DNA from: Hofstenia miamia
Lineage: Eukaryota; Xenacoelomorpha; Acoela; Hofsteniidae
Length of the DNA: 64,000 nucleotides
Reading direction: 5' to 3'
Assembly: GCA_900660155.1 (NCBI GenBank)
Contig: CABFPE010000505.1
Span: forward strand, 88,344 to 152,343
Below, in pieces: positions 1 through 11,188 of the stretch (position 1 is its first letter; every line of letters starts with the position of its first letter). The notes beneath the pieces are model-generated. The model did no database searches, was not told where the DNA came from, and saw only the letters and a program-made list of their open reading frames with translations. The position numbers and the translations under genes are program-made.

Positions 1-199
1 ATGTGTCAACAATATAGGTCTTATATGTTAGAAAGGGATAACAACCAGTTTTACCTTAGGGATCATATAATGTCAGCCATTCAGATGGGAGTAATTCAAC
101 CCTCATTTATAGATGAATTGATGATGTGATATTGGTATAGCAAATTTAAAATGAAAACACTTCAGGATACAATTTGGCATATACCTCAAATTGTAATCA

Positions 200-1500
200 G
201 GACATGTTGACTTCTATGTCAAGGGCTTACCTAACATTTTGAACGTGGTATACTTGTCTGTTTGAACTCTAGAGTAACACTCATGAAGGGGTATATTGTC
301 AGGGCTGAGATAATCAAAACTAGCAATGGCTGAAGGAGTTTGTACATTAATTTCATCAGCAAGCTTGTTGGGTGTGAGAATTTTCAGGTCACCTTGCAAT
401 GTTAATGTTTAAAAAATTGGGAGTCAAGACCACTTAATTTCTTAAATGATTTCCATTTATTTTAGAGAGTAGATGACTTGATATTTTCCAGGTATCTTGT
501 GTAGAAGTGATTTTGTGATTCCATAATATGATGATTTATCTACATAACATATGAAATTTTCCCATATTCCTCATGTGAAGGGCCCTCTGTTTCTTCTTCA
601 TCAAGAATTTGAGTTCATGGGAAATCCATAGCCTCTCATCTGAATAATTTTTCGTTTTATTTAGAAAACATATATTTTGAAACAAAGGTTTTATCTTATT
701 AAATTGCCCTTCAATTTTGTTTGTTTTTAGTATGAGTTTAAAATATCATAAGTTTTCTTATCATACCTACCAGTTTCTTCTTTGTAATTCAATAATATTT
801 AGTTGGGCACATTTGCATAATTGCAGATGATATCAAGTAATTATACTTAATTGAAGCATGGTTTTCTACAGGTGAACATTGATATAGATCACCAAACATA
901 TTAACAGTATATCCATATTGAAGAAAGCCTTGACTATAAAGTGTAAAACAAATTATATTAACACTGTTTAATCTTCTTCTTATGTTTTCAATTTCTATAT
1001 TTCTATATATCAAAACAATTAGATTTTTACTATTTTAACAAGTTCACATAACTTTGTAGTCTTACTTGATCCTGCTGGTCCTACATAAATTGTTCCATTT
1101 CCATCTTTACAAATATATGAATCTATGTCAAAGTTTTCTCTATAATGCTTTTCAAAATATGTTATGTCATCTTTATACATAACTGGTGTGCCAATATATG
1201 ATTAATGAAATGTAATATCTTTCTTGCATTCATATATTTAGGATTTGTAGAATATATTCAATTTGTGTTTATTGCATATAGTTTAGAATCTATTGTACAA
1301 GCTTTATCTATCAATTTCAAGCATTGCAAAATTGAATTAGATATAACAAAACAATTTTTAGATGTGTTGTCCTGAAATATTTGTTCACATGCTTCCTCCT
1401 TTATTATGTATATATTGTCAAATTTGTGAATAATTATATTCTTTTTTGAAATCATTGTCTCAGTCCAACAATTCATTGCAGCTTCATATTCAGCACATGT
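200..1500 (-). pseudogene. SF1 helicase-like part of Polinton B, fossil
   Basis: A Walker A-type motif, GPAGSSKTTK, is encoded on the minus strand at 1,052-1,081. A GDLYQCSPVE stretch near 0.88-0.91 kb looks like helicase motif III (GDxxQxxPV) of PIF1/RecD-type superfamily 1 helicases. The part lies directly downstream of the polymerase-like stretch on the same strand, so it may be a second domain of one protein or a separate gene. Classical Polintons are not usually described with an SF1 helicase beside PolB, though related virus-like elements can carry helicases. Fossil; identity inferred from two motifs. Confidence 0.45.
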
Positions 1501-3060
1501 AAAGCCATAGCTAGTCTTATTGTACTTTCTCCTAATTCTCCAATAAAACTATTACATAAATTTTAGCTTTTTTTTCTGGAAAAGTATCAAAAATATATTT
1601 TTTAAAATACTGAAAAGTTTCTGGCTTCATAACCTTTTTTGCTAATAATTTATATTTAATATTAGAAATTGGCATATTCTATTTATTTATTTATTTATTA
1701 AATATTTTATTAAGTTGTATGAATAAAACCAGCTTCTATTTTTATGAAAGTACCTCTATCTAAACCAGGCCAAGAATATTTCATCAATATAGTATTCTTC
1801 TTTATATATATCAAAATGAATATATCATTTAGTAATTTTATCATGTATAGTATAAGCTGAAATTAGGTCCTTCATTTTTGTAAAGTAAAGATGCATAGCA
1901 CTTACATATATCTATGCAAGCTACTGAATTATAAAAAGACTATGAATTCATGTGAACACTATTGTAGTGCCTTAGGGTAAGAATAATTTAATAGCTGTTT
2001 TGTTACATCATAATATTGTGATTCTGGAGTGTACCCAATTTGTTGTTCAAATAAATTGTTAGCAAGACTTGTATAAGATTGATTTGACCAAATGAAATTA
2101 TAGGTTTTATAAATTTCAAATAATTTATTACATATCAGTCTTTGCTTATTATCTCTATTGTTTAAAGCTATCATATTTGAATTGTGGTCCAAAAATCCAT
2201 CCAAAATACCTCTGTTATTCAAATGAATATAATCTGTGTAGTAACAGAAATTTTCTGTATAGAACTGCAGAGCCTCTACAATACTGACACATTTAAGTAA
2301 TACAATAACAAAATTCTTTTGTTTGATGTGCTTAATATCTTCCAACTGACTTAATTTTATAATAGTATCATGCCTTTCATATACTTTTAAAAGGTTATCA
2401 GTACCCCCTTTATTAGATTTTGATGCAGTCAATTATAAATCATTGTCTAAAATTGGAAATATGTGATTATCTTTCACAATATACACTAATGTTATATCTG
2501 AAGAATTATTTTTGTATGAAATAAATTGTCTATACTTTGGATCAAAAGCATGAATGCTAACATTTTTATGACAAGCTTTAAGCCAGTTTACTAATTCATT
2601 TGAAGTTATCATTGGATCAATTAATAAAAATTTATAAAGTTCAGTTTCTAAGATATCTTCAGTGTATCTTTTAAAGCCTCTTTTATTCTTAACTTGTCCC
2701 CAAATATAATCTAAAACACATTCATTGTTTTCATTATTTTCAAGGTCTGAATTATCAAAGATTGACATTAATAAGTGTCTTGATCACCAATATTTTTCTT
2801 GTGAAAGTAATAATTTTAAAACCAATTGATTAATTGTTTCATCTGAAGATAATTTTTCATCTGTACTTTTCAAAATGCATACATGTCATCATCAATTAAA
2901 AGTTTGAGGAACTCTTACATTTATTGAACCAGAACAAAATTCTGCTGTTGTTTTTGTTTTATTATTAATTAAATCAAGATAAAATACAGTAGAAGCTTGT
3001 TTTCTTTGTATTTGCTTAAAACATGGTTTTCAAATAAAACATAAAATTTTTCTGTTCTAT
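1500..3060 (-). pseudogene. Polinton protein-primed DNA polymerase B, fossil part
   Basis: In Polintons this enzyme replicates the element using a terminal protein as primer. Visible parts include an N-terminal stretch with the pattern seen in Polinton PolB (a run of acidic and basic residues, then VYIVKDNHIFPI near 2.45-2.5 kb). Next is a stretch with TSLANNLFE followed by ESQYYDV near 2.0-2.1 kb, as between the exonuclease and palm regions of PolB2 proteins. A palm-like LYAINT motif lies near 1.27 kb. The assignment rests on motif order, not on a database search. The gene is a fossil, and the neighbouring helicase-like part follows in the same orientation. Confidence 0.55.
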
Positions 3061-3249
3061 GTTTTGGTTATGCCTTTTGTTTTAATCTATTTTATATTGC
3101 AGTAGAAATACAGATTTTTTTACAAGATTTGATTATAATTTTTGGTGGTATTATTTTTGAAAATCTTTCTATATATTTAATCAAATTTTTTTTTTGAAAT
3201 ATGCCTATATGTATTTTTGAAAATTTTCTATTTTCATTTTTTGGAAAAT

Positions 3250-4675
3250 GCTGTTGTTTAAAATATTTTGCTATCTTTCTATATATGTAATAGAAAAAAA
3301 TATATTATTCAAATATAGATTGGGTCGTGGTTATTTCTATGCTATTAAAAATATTTGTAGTTTCCTAAAAAAGTCCTTTATTGGGACATATTATGGGGTT
3401 TTTTTGCTTAAAAATTAGAATTTGAAATAAAGTGAAAAATTTTAAAGTACATTTAAATTTTACTAAAACGTACAAAAGTTAGATGTTATCTAGGATTAGG
3501 AATCTCAGGAGGACATCAAACTGTTGAATGCCAGGAAGAATATCTTTCATTTTGTAGAGTCAAATTACAAATGCAACATAAGAATTATCAAAAGATAATT
3601 CTTATTGAATGTCTGCAAAGCTCAATAATGAATCTTTACAAACCTCTTTCATTTTTTGCAGTAAATGAGCAACTGTATAATCAAATATACTTTATGCATT
3701 CCTGAATACATGAGTTCTTCTAACATTTCTTATTTTATGATCATATACTGTGTTGATTGTTCTTAAGAACTGTTTTTATAGCTTGCAGAATTTCATCCCT
3801 ATCTTTTCTTGGCAGGTTGGTGGGAGGAATTTCTGGTAGATTACATTGTAAATTGTATTTTGAGATAGGTTCTTTTTTTACTGGCAGGCATCATATCAAG
3901 TGTGGAATTGATTAGGTGTAGGTAATAATCCTCTGTGATGGTAAATGATTTTTCATCCATTATGATACTTTATACTAGAATTCACAATTTAGAATTATTA
4001 GGATTAGCTATTAAAAATTACCTTTAAATGTAATGTTTGATTAAAAGGAAATTTTGCTTATGCAATTGCTTACAAGTGGAGTGTGTATAAATTTTGTCTA
4101 CTTTCACACATAAGTCACAACAACATGTGTTCTCAATTTATTAAAAAAATTATTAAAAGTTAGAGTAACTGTGTACTTTAGCACCTCTGTTACATTACAC
4201 AATTCTATCAAAATGATTTTGTTATTTGCAATGCATTTTAAAAAAAAATTTACATTATCTAATTTTTCAGGAGGCTAAAATTATCAACCATTATTGAAAC
4301 AGCATATTCAATTTGTTTTTAAAAAAATTTAACTGTCTACTAATTTATTACAAATATTTAATTGAAGCATTGTTCTCACTATTCACATGAATTTTACTAC
4401 AAAAAATAGAAAAAATATTTTAAAATCTACTGCATTTCAATTTCTTTTTAATTAAATAATCATACAGTTTTTATAATAAAAATTAAATTACCTAGTTTCA
4501 GATTTGAAAGGGTTAAAATTATGGTTAAATAGCTCCATGACATCCATTGTAGTGGTATGTCAACTGGGTCAATTTTTCTCTTATGGCTACCAGATCATAT
4601 TATAGAAACAAATAATTGATATAAATTTCACAAAGAGACTCATCACAATAATGTCAGGCTTACTATTTTGTAATC
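3250..4675. repeat. Polinton end block, copy 1
   Basis: This block is collinear with 50.04-54.09 kb once the 2.2-kb hAT there is set aside. It starts with the tail of a plus-strand gene (an LGRG then YAIK pattern near 3.32-3.35 kb). It continues through a minus-strand unknown gene whose beginning lies near 3.96 kb and ends in A/T-rich sequence. The last 117 bases (4,559-4,675) lie in opposite orientation to the matching 117 bases at 53,977-54,093. Function of the unknown gene is not recognised. Confidence 0.75.
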
Positions 4676-5618
4676 ATTGAATTATGCAAATGTCATGTAT
4701 TTGTCTTAAATTGTCTTAGTGATTTCAGAAATTTTTATGTAGATTTTCATTTGTTTCTGTAATAGGAAACTTTGCTTTCACCAGTGTTATTTCAAGTTCA
4801 AATCCTAATGCATGAACACATTTTTCAACATGGTTGCAACTTGGAGTAGAACTATGAAAAATGTGTAACAATTGTGGGTTTCCATACTCCTCTGTCACAG
4901 GAGCAACACTCTATATATGCTTTTTCTGTGCAATTTGGTTTGCTTCCCTGTTCATTGACTGGACATCATAATTCTATAATTTTTTTTCAAGAATAATTTT
5001 TGATGTAGTTATATGTTTTTTGATGAGTTACATGTTTTTAACTGATTCACTTCAAATTGTACTGATTTACCCCAACAATGTGCAATTGGCATTTCATTGC
5101 ATAAAAAATATATTTGCCCTTTGTGATTTCATAGATCCAAGATATGCAAGTGATGATGGAGAAATTAATCACTTTTTTCTATTCTCTAGTAACATTGACT
5201 ACATTTTGCATGCACCCCACCAGTTTGGCCCAGTTTACATTGCTTTAGTCATAGCCTGGGTATTTGCATTACAAAAACTGCAAGGAAGTAAGTAGGATAT
5301 TGTTTCAAATTTTATCCAAATCATTAAAATACAGAATATCACAAAATACAATTCAATAAATGGTTCACCAAACAAGCTAGAAAGTTTCACAAGTACAGAA
5401 GAATAACTTCAATTCAATATTTGTGCTTTTGTAGATCTCTATTCTAAATTTTAATCACCATTAAGCAATTGATTTTGACATGCAGAAAAATGATTATTCA
5501 TCATAAATTGCCTCATGTTATTTGATTACATGCAGTAACATTGTAAAAACACCATTGGTAATAGGACTAACAGTACATAAAAACTGTATGCATTTGAATT
5601 GATTTAATTTTCAAAAGA
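4676..5618. other. AT-rich stretch without a supported gene
   Basis: One open frame of 91 codons (5,020-5,295, plus strand) encodes a partly hydrophobic peptide ending in a membrane-like segment (PVYIALVIAWVFALQK). I recognise no family, and the length is not far from chance in this composition, so I do not call it a gene. Nothing else was seen. Confidence 0.3.
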
Positions 5619-5860
5619 ATTGATGGAGCATTTGAGTTTATTAATTCCAATGATTGTGATTGTAATGCCATATTGATGATTAGCTTTTGGTCCACCACTA
5701 AACTTTGAGAGTGAAAAATCTGCAGAGCAGCAAGTCTGTATAAATAAGCTTCATGATGGAAATTATGTTCATGTGATACATGGAGATGGGGTGATAGACT
5801 TCTCTATACAGTATTAGAAAATTTTCCATATGGAAATGTAGGGTTTCTATTGGTTAAGAA
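5619..5860 (+). repeat. Inverted repeat arm, left
   Basis: About 240 bases that reappear as reverse complement at 8,020-8,262, with roughly 90% identity by eye. Both copies contain a match to TGATGGAGCATTTGAG at the outer edge and to ATTTCCATATGGAAA near the inner edge. The 2.2 kb between the arms holds a LINE relic. No target duplication was found at the outer edges. Confidence 0.75.
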
Positions 5861-6469
5861 ACTTTCAAAGCTTAAAGGCTCAGGACAAATTGGAATACAT
5901 TAAAGAAATTGAGCATGAGGTCAATGAGGGCAGCACTAAGGACATAAAAAATTACATTAAAAAGTCAATGGATAAATTGAATGTTGAGCACATACAATTA
6001 AGCAATAATACTCTCTCAGACAATCATGATTATATCGTAAACATGTTCATGGATTTTTACAAAACTTATACAAAAAATCTAATACACAAATTGGAAACAA
6101 CAATTTAATTTATCTGCAAATTTCATTAGATGATAGGAGCAATTTGAACCATGACATATCCATTGATGAATTCATAATGCAATTTATAAATTAAGAAATT
6201 CTGCCTAACAATCTGTAGCTATTTGCTTTTGTTAGTAAAGTATCCCGAACGCAAAACAGTAAAAAGTGATTGAGAAAATGGAAAATAATTTATATAAAAA
6301 TTGAGCATGAAAATTCAATATGACATAACATGCATAGGCGTTACAATGTTTTATTGGTTGGGTGAATAATTCAATGGGCGAAAAATCTAATGGGCAAAAA
6401 ATTCATTGGGCCAAAAATCTGGTGGGCAAAATGTCTAAATGGGCAAAAATTCCTTTGGGCGAGCTACGT

Positions 6470-7095
6470 ATAGACCATCAATCAATGGTTTTCTGTCCCC
6501 AGCAGTGCAATTACAGAGGAGTGTCTGACAAGGATGCCCCCTGTTATGCATGCTGTTCAACTTTGCAGTATAACCCTTCCTGAGTCAAATATGATATTTA
6601 CATCAGATTCATGGATTAATTTATGACACCATAGAAATAAAATATCTTGCATTTGCAGATGATATTACACTAATCACATCAAATTCAGACAGCCTTGCTA
6701 AAGACTTCAAATACCTGGACAAATTTAGCAAAATAAGCACTATCTATAAATAAACAAAAATCAATTTTCACAGGGATCAATGGAGCAAAATAGTGGTCTA
6801 ATGAATGTACCTCAAATCATAATGAAATTTTACTTTTAGGTGTAGGGCTCAAAATATCTAGTAATAATTCTATTAATAATGATGCATTTCTAAATGATAA
6901 TAAACTATTAAAAAATTTTATTGTGAATCATAAAATGTCTATTTATGGTAAGGCCAAAGCCATTAATATTTTTTTATTAACTAAATTATTATACAAATTA
7001 CAATATTACCCAGAATTACCAGTAAACAATTCAATTCAATGTGCTATCAATAATGCAGTATGGAAAAACAATAATCAGCCAGAATAACACAAAAG
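6470..7095 (+). pseudogene. L1/Tx1-like LINE reverse transcriptase relic
   Basis: Non-LTR reverse transcriptase fragment. In one frame the stretch near 6,510-6,560 reads VRQGCPLLCMLFNFA, the conserved RT block with the L1/Tx1-type RQGCPL. The catalytic block follows near 6,640-6,675 as YLAFADDITLITS (FADD in place of the usual YADD). Downstream (about 6.84-7.08 kb) comes LGVGLKIS, then MSIYGKAKAINIFLLTKLLYKLQYYPELP, written here only as a description of the thumb region that follows in L1/Tx1 RTs (LSxxGK and a leucine/tyrosine-rich helix). The frame shifts and stops several times. There is no ORF1 or endonuclease. Old, inactive copy. Confidence 0.75.
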
Positions 7096-7943
7096 CCAGC
7101 AGACTTTCAAATGTTTTCACACTTACTAAGCACATCAAATTTTTACAAAACCATAGAGTATATTATAAAAAGCACTGTCCTGCCCAAAGACCAGCCATCA
7201 TTATTGATGTGACTGCTACATTTTTAATTATGTATATATTATTTTAAATTTACATGTAAACTTTATTAGATTATTTGTTTGTCCCTTTTTAATGCCTCTG
7301 TAAGTCTGTGTGTATGGTTGCCTATTAATTTATTAATTTGGCTTAGTTCCTTGTTTTGTGTTTGTTTAGCTTCCTTGTTTAGTTTTTCTTTCATTTTGTG
7401 TTAGTGTTCATATCTCCATTATACCTTCATGTGTGTTTTTGTTGTGTGGTGTCCTTAATATTTAATTCCATTCAGCAGCTTCATCACTGTCCACTGTTGT
7501 TTTCATTTGTTTCCCTTTATTTTTGTTTATTTAATACATTTTACTATCCTTGCATTAATATTTAATAATAGAAAAACAGGTGAGCTACCCATTATGTTTG
7601 AGACAATATCTCAGAAGAAACCTAAAGCAAATTGTGATGGACATACAACACCTAAAAACTAACATTTTCTGTCAACATCATTCTCTATATTATGGATGCA
7701 GAGCATTGACATAAAGTGAACACCATTATATGTTATGACTCTAAGATGTGTGAAGGTTTAAGTAGACATTATTGGTGAAACACAGTTCATACCTTTTTTG
7801 ATGAGGATTTCAATATACTAAATTTGTGTCAGTTTCTCAACAACTGGAGAGACATTCAAAACTTTGATTGTGTTAATATCACTATCCCCCACCTACTAGT
7901 AATTTATTTCTTGTGAGTCAATGAAATTCAATGACTTAATATT
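7096..7943. other. AT-rich stretch, no gene seen
   Basis: The first 450 bases are T-rich and could be the decayed 3' part of the LINE just upstream. The rest shows no recognisable coding pattern. The sequence lies between the inverted repeat arms. Confidence 0.3.
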
Positions 7944-8580
7944 ATGGAAAATATTGAAATTGCATACAGATTAGCTAAAGTGGAGAAGATCATACTATTT
8001 GAGGAATATGATGACAAAATTCCTGAACCAATAGAAAGCCTACATTTCCATATGGAAAATTTTCTAATACTGTATAGAGAGGTCTATCACCCCATCTCCA
8101 TGTATCACATGAACATAATTTCCATCATGAAGCTTATTTATACAGACTTGCTGCTCTGCAGAAGATACACTCTCAAAGTTTAGTGGTGGACCAAAAGCTA
8201 ATCATCAATATGGCATTACAATCACAATCATTGGAATTAATAAACTCAAATGCTCCATCAATTACCAGAGTCACAGAAGTACAAGCCAGTTTTGCATTTG
8301 CTCAAATTACCTCAACCTTACAAGAAATTCAAGACTTCTGGAAAAACTTGAAAGCCAAACAAAACCCTGAGTCTGATTGGCCCATCTTAGATATATGAAG
8401 TCCCACATCACAGTAGAGAGAGTACTTGAAGAAATTAAAATGTTGTATAAAACCCAAGATCAAAAGCACTACACAGAATGTTTATTTGCCAAAAGAAATA
8501 ATCCAGATATATACACTTGTGGTGCTTTTTGCATCCTCACAATCTCCCCCACCGGAAGACCCCAACATGTGGAAGTTTAG
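7944..8580 (+). pseudogene. Unidentified open frames before an LTR-like region
   Basis: Short, closely spaced open frames on the plus strand cover most of this stretch and lead to a polypurine-like tract at 8,681-8,688. The encoded peptides are rich in I, E and K, and one part (SFAFAQITSTLQEIQDFWKN) looks helical. No family was recognised. Position just before a purine tract and an LTR-like sequence suggests the last part of an LTR-element coding region. Treated as a fossil; low certainty. Confidence 0.3.
8020..8262 (-). repeat. Inverted repeat arm, right
   Basis: Reverse-complement partner of 5,619-5,860. This arm lies inside open frames (7,944-8,580) that lead toward a polypurine-like tract and an LTR-like region. 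The pair may therefore be two oppositely oriented pieces of one older LTR element instead of the TIRs of a DNA transposon. Confidence 0.7.
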
Positions 8581-8690
8581 AGTGGGGATGGTATTTTAGC
8601 AATTGAAATGCTTAAAGCTACTCAATAAAAAGGTCAGGTCTGTCTGCCTCTCCAACTATTACCACAAAATTAAGTCAAGCAAGGGGGGTA

Positions 8691-9200
8691 TGTAGATTCA
8701 ATCAGGGACTTTTTCATTGATTTCTATAAATTCTATAATTTGTAATGAATGACGTCATCATTATGTAATAAGTTTATTTTAAGTTTAGTTTACAATGCTA
8801 AATTAAGGTTCCCTGGTTTTGGTGATATGTAATCTTATTGCTCAATTCAATTTGTGAGGGAAACATGATCATATGATTTTATGTTGTAAACAAAGGCAGG
8901 TAAAAAGCCCTTTGTATAAATATGAGCAGCTATATAGAAATCATTTAATAGAGTTTATCTCAAATCAATTGCATTTATTTTCTTCCTTACCTTATTTTGG
9001 TTAGTCATTATGTTGAATATAATTATTGTGTAATTTTCTAGCAACAATTTGGGAGTAACTTCTTCAAGTACTGATGTGACAAGTAGCATTCAGACAGTAA
9101 GCAGACCAAATTGTGGACCACAGTAGGTTAGGTGTATGGCTACATGAAGTGTAGAGTCACTCAGGGTCTGCTTTTTTTCAATCTTATTAGTTTGGCACTC
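8691..9200 (+). repeat. Possible LTR (fossil)
   Basis: The tract AAGGGGGGTA sits just before a TGTAGATTCAATC start, as a polypurine tract sits before a 3' LTR. A TATA-like TATAAATA at 8,915-8,922 and A/T-rich sequence follow. The right part (near 9,149-9,200) holds TAGAGTCACTCAGGG and then a TTTGGCACTCTG stretch. A diverged version of both occurs at 14.79-14.86 kb in front of gag-like frames. No matching second LTR or target duplication was found, so the edges are uncertain. Confidence 0.3.
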
Positions 9201-9540
9201 TGAAATAGTGTTGCTTTGATTTCCTGATTCACTGCTATCTATTTATATCAATTTCTTTTAATTGATTATTTGAATTTCAAATGTAGTTATTTGATAGTGT
9301 TAGCATTTGTCCCCTCAATTCAAATTACATGTGATTGCTTGTTTTAACTTTGCAAGGGAAATTCTGTTTTGAAACTGTAAACAATTCAGGTAATAAGTTA
9401 CAGATTTTGTAATAAATATCTTAGTCACTGTAGTGAAGTGCACAATAAATTTGGCTTCCTTCTACTGCATTTGATCTTTTCAATTAATTATCTATTAACC
9501 CCCTTTAGATTAATCATTAAAGATTTGGTAATGATAACTA
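9200..9540 (+). repeat. Diverged relative of the 8.7-9.0 kb sequence
   Basis: The order of short matches (CCTCAATTCAA, GGGAAA, TTGTAAAC, then an AATAAAT run) follows that seen at 8.83-8.96 kb, suggesting an older copy of the same LTR-like sequence. No coding pattern. Confidence 0.25.
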
Positions 9541-10270
9541 TTGCTTAAGACCTGGAGACAATTCAGCAAGAAACTGCACCAGGTTTGGGGTGATAAATAG
9601 CTCTTTAATGGTGACAGCCTGAATCATGGCCACTTTAGGTTATGATTACATGTAGGGAATAAAATCTTGTATTCAATCTGTTCATATATACACTTTGCAA
9701 ATATACTATGCCATTGGTGAGTGTGAATGCACATCAATTATGTGCCTGTTACTTATTATTTAGTTACATGAGCTGAGATAAGAGAACTCTGAGATAAATT
9801 GTTTATTGAGCTAGAAATTAATACTTGAGACACACAATTAGCACCTTGGCAAGTAAGGATGGCTTCAAAGATATGGCTTCAGCATGATGCCATGTGAATT
9901 GGTCACTGCTGGAGTTCTGTTTGGAATGGAATTTCTTTATTTGTTAGGCAAAAATCAGTGAACCATCAATGTATGTTTTCTGTTGGAATGTGGGTCACTC
10001 TCAGCTATGGTAGACTTTGCAACCTTTGATCTAAACTCTTGAGTTACCCAGTACTGCTAGAGTAGCCAGAGCTCCCCTGTGATTCTACAGTAGATATAGT
10101 AAACCTTTTCATTTGACTGCAACAAGCACATGCACTGATAAATTATTACACTGTGATTATACTATACCATTGGTTAACACAAATGTATGGCAATTACATG
10201 CTATTATTTAGTGAGCTGAGAGATAAGAAAACAACTGAGATGTCTATTGTGTATTGAGCTAGATAATAAA
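9540..10270 (+). repeat. Diverged repeat units upstream of the 262-bp repeats
   Basis: Two related units can be followed (about 9.65-10.08 kb and 10.10-10.53 kb). Shared landmarks in order are ATACTATGCCATTGG or its variant, TTATTTAGT, GAGCTGAGA, TTGAGCTAGA and a GAGACA-AGCACC stretch. Identity is low, roughly 65-75% by eye. Family not recognised. Confidence 0.45.
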
Positions 10271-10532
10271 GTATGAGACAAATAGTATAGCACCAATCAA
10301 ACTAGTTTCAAACTTCTCTTTCCCTGGATAACACTTTGGCTGGAAGCCATATGAATTGGTCATCCTGGATGTTCTCTAAACAGTTACTAGTTACATAAAT
10401 GAATTACCAATGTTTTTTAATATGTTAGTTATTGCTAGAATCTGGGCTGTTACAATATGGTCATTTCTGCAACCTTCTGCCATGACAATGAGTTCCCTAG
10501 TGCTGGTATAGTTCCCAGCCCCTGATTCTATA
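10271..10532 (+). repeat. 262-bp direct repeat, copy 1
   Basis: This copy matches 10,927-11,188 in the same orientation and at the same length, with about 94-95% identity by eye. Both copies begin GTATGAGACAAATAG and end CCCCTGATTCTATA. The 394 bases between them hold a gag-like remnant similar to 15.3-15.4 kb. Confidence 0.85.
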
Positions 10533-10926
10533 TGGTGACAATGATATTATCCTGAACTGTCACTTAATGTTTAAACTTGGTTCTCTTGGTGTTTTTGACA
10601 GCTGGGATAGTTGTTTCCCCTGACCACTATTTCTGTTTTGTCTCTAAAATGTTGTGGGTTGGATTTATTACCACTGTTATCCCACACTACTTTGCCTATT
10701 CCACTTTGGTATTGTTGCTGTCTTGTTAAATGTTCTTGTTGTTTAATTGAGAGTGCTCCCAAATGTTGATGGATTTTTCTGAGAAGTGTTATTTTCTTAC
10801 TTATTACTAAATGGATTCCAGTCATACTGTTGTTTGCTCTCCTTGTTTTGGGAGTCCTGTGCAGAGCATCCCCTGTGCAAGCATTGGTAGCCTGAATGCT
10901 ACCCCTTGCACTGTTGGATCATTTTG
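10533..10926. other. Spacer between the 262-bp direct repeats
   Basis: The spacer includes a stretch (about 10.83-10.92 kb) with TGTGCAGAGCATCCCC and CCCCTTGCACTGTTGGAT. This resembles 15.33-15.41 kb (CCCTTGCACTGCTGGAT), the proline-rich part of the gag-like frames there. It is probably a relic of the same LTR family. Confidence 0.4.
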
Positions 10927-11188
10927 GTATGAGACAAATAGTATAGCACCAATCAAACAAGTTTCAAACTTCTCTTTCCCTGGATAGCACTTTGGCTGGA
11001 AGCCATATAAATTGGTCATCCTGTATGTTCTCTAAACAGTTACTAGTTTCATAAACAAATTACCAATGTTTTTCTATATGTTAGTTATTGCTAGAATCTG
11101 GGCTGTTACAATATGGTCATTTCTGCAACATTCTACCATGAAAATGAGTTCCCTAGTGCTGGCATAGTTCCCAGCCCCTGATTCTATA
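10927..11188 (+). repeat. 262-bp direct repeat, copy 2
   Basis: Partner of 10,271-10,532. High similarity and equal length point to a recent local duplication or a pair of short terminal repeats around the 394-bp spacer. Confidence 0.85.

Larger units (their letters stand above)
1..4675. mobile_element. Polinton/Maverick fossil B, partial
   Basis: Remnant of a Polinton (protein-primed, capsid-bearing DNA element) that runs off the left window edge. Minus-strand parts resemble type B DNA polymerase (about 1.5-3.06 kb) and an SF1 helicase (about 0.2-1.5 kb). A plus-strand stretch near 3.25-3.36 kb resembles the tail of the unknown gene found at 42.7-43.2 and 49.6-50.0 kb. The end block (3.34-4.68 kb) recurs at 50.04-54.09 kb. 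It is broken in many places (roughly ten or more) and looks old. No terminal inverted repeat was identified here. Confidence 0.7.

Noticed and set aside
5020-5295. Host membrane protein gene
   Set aside because: A single 91-codon frame with one hydrophobic segment, no homologue recognised and no splice context.
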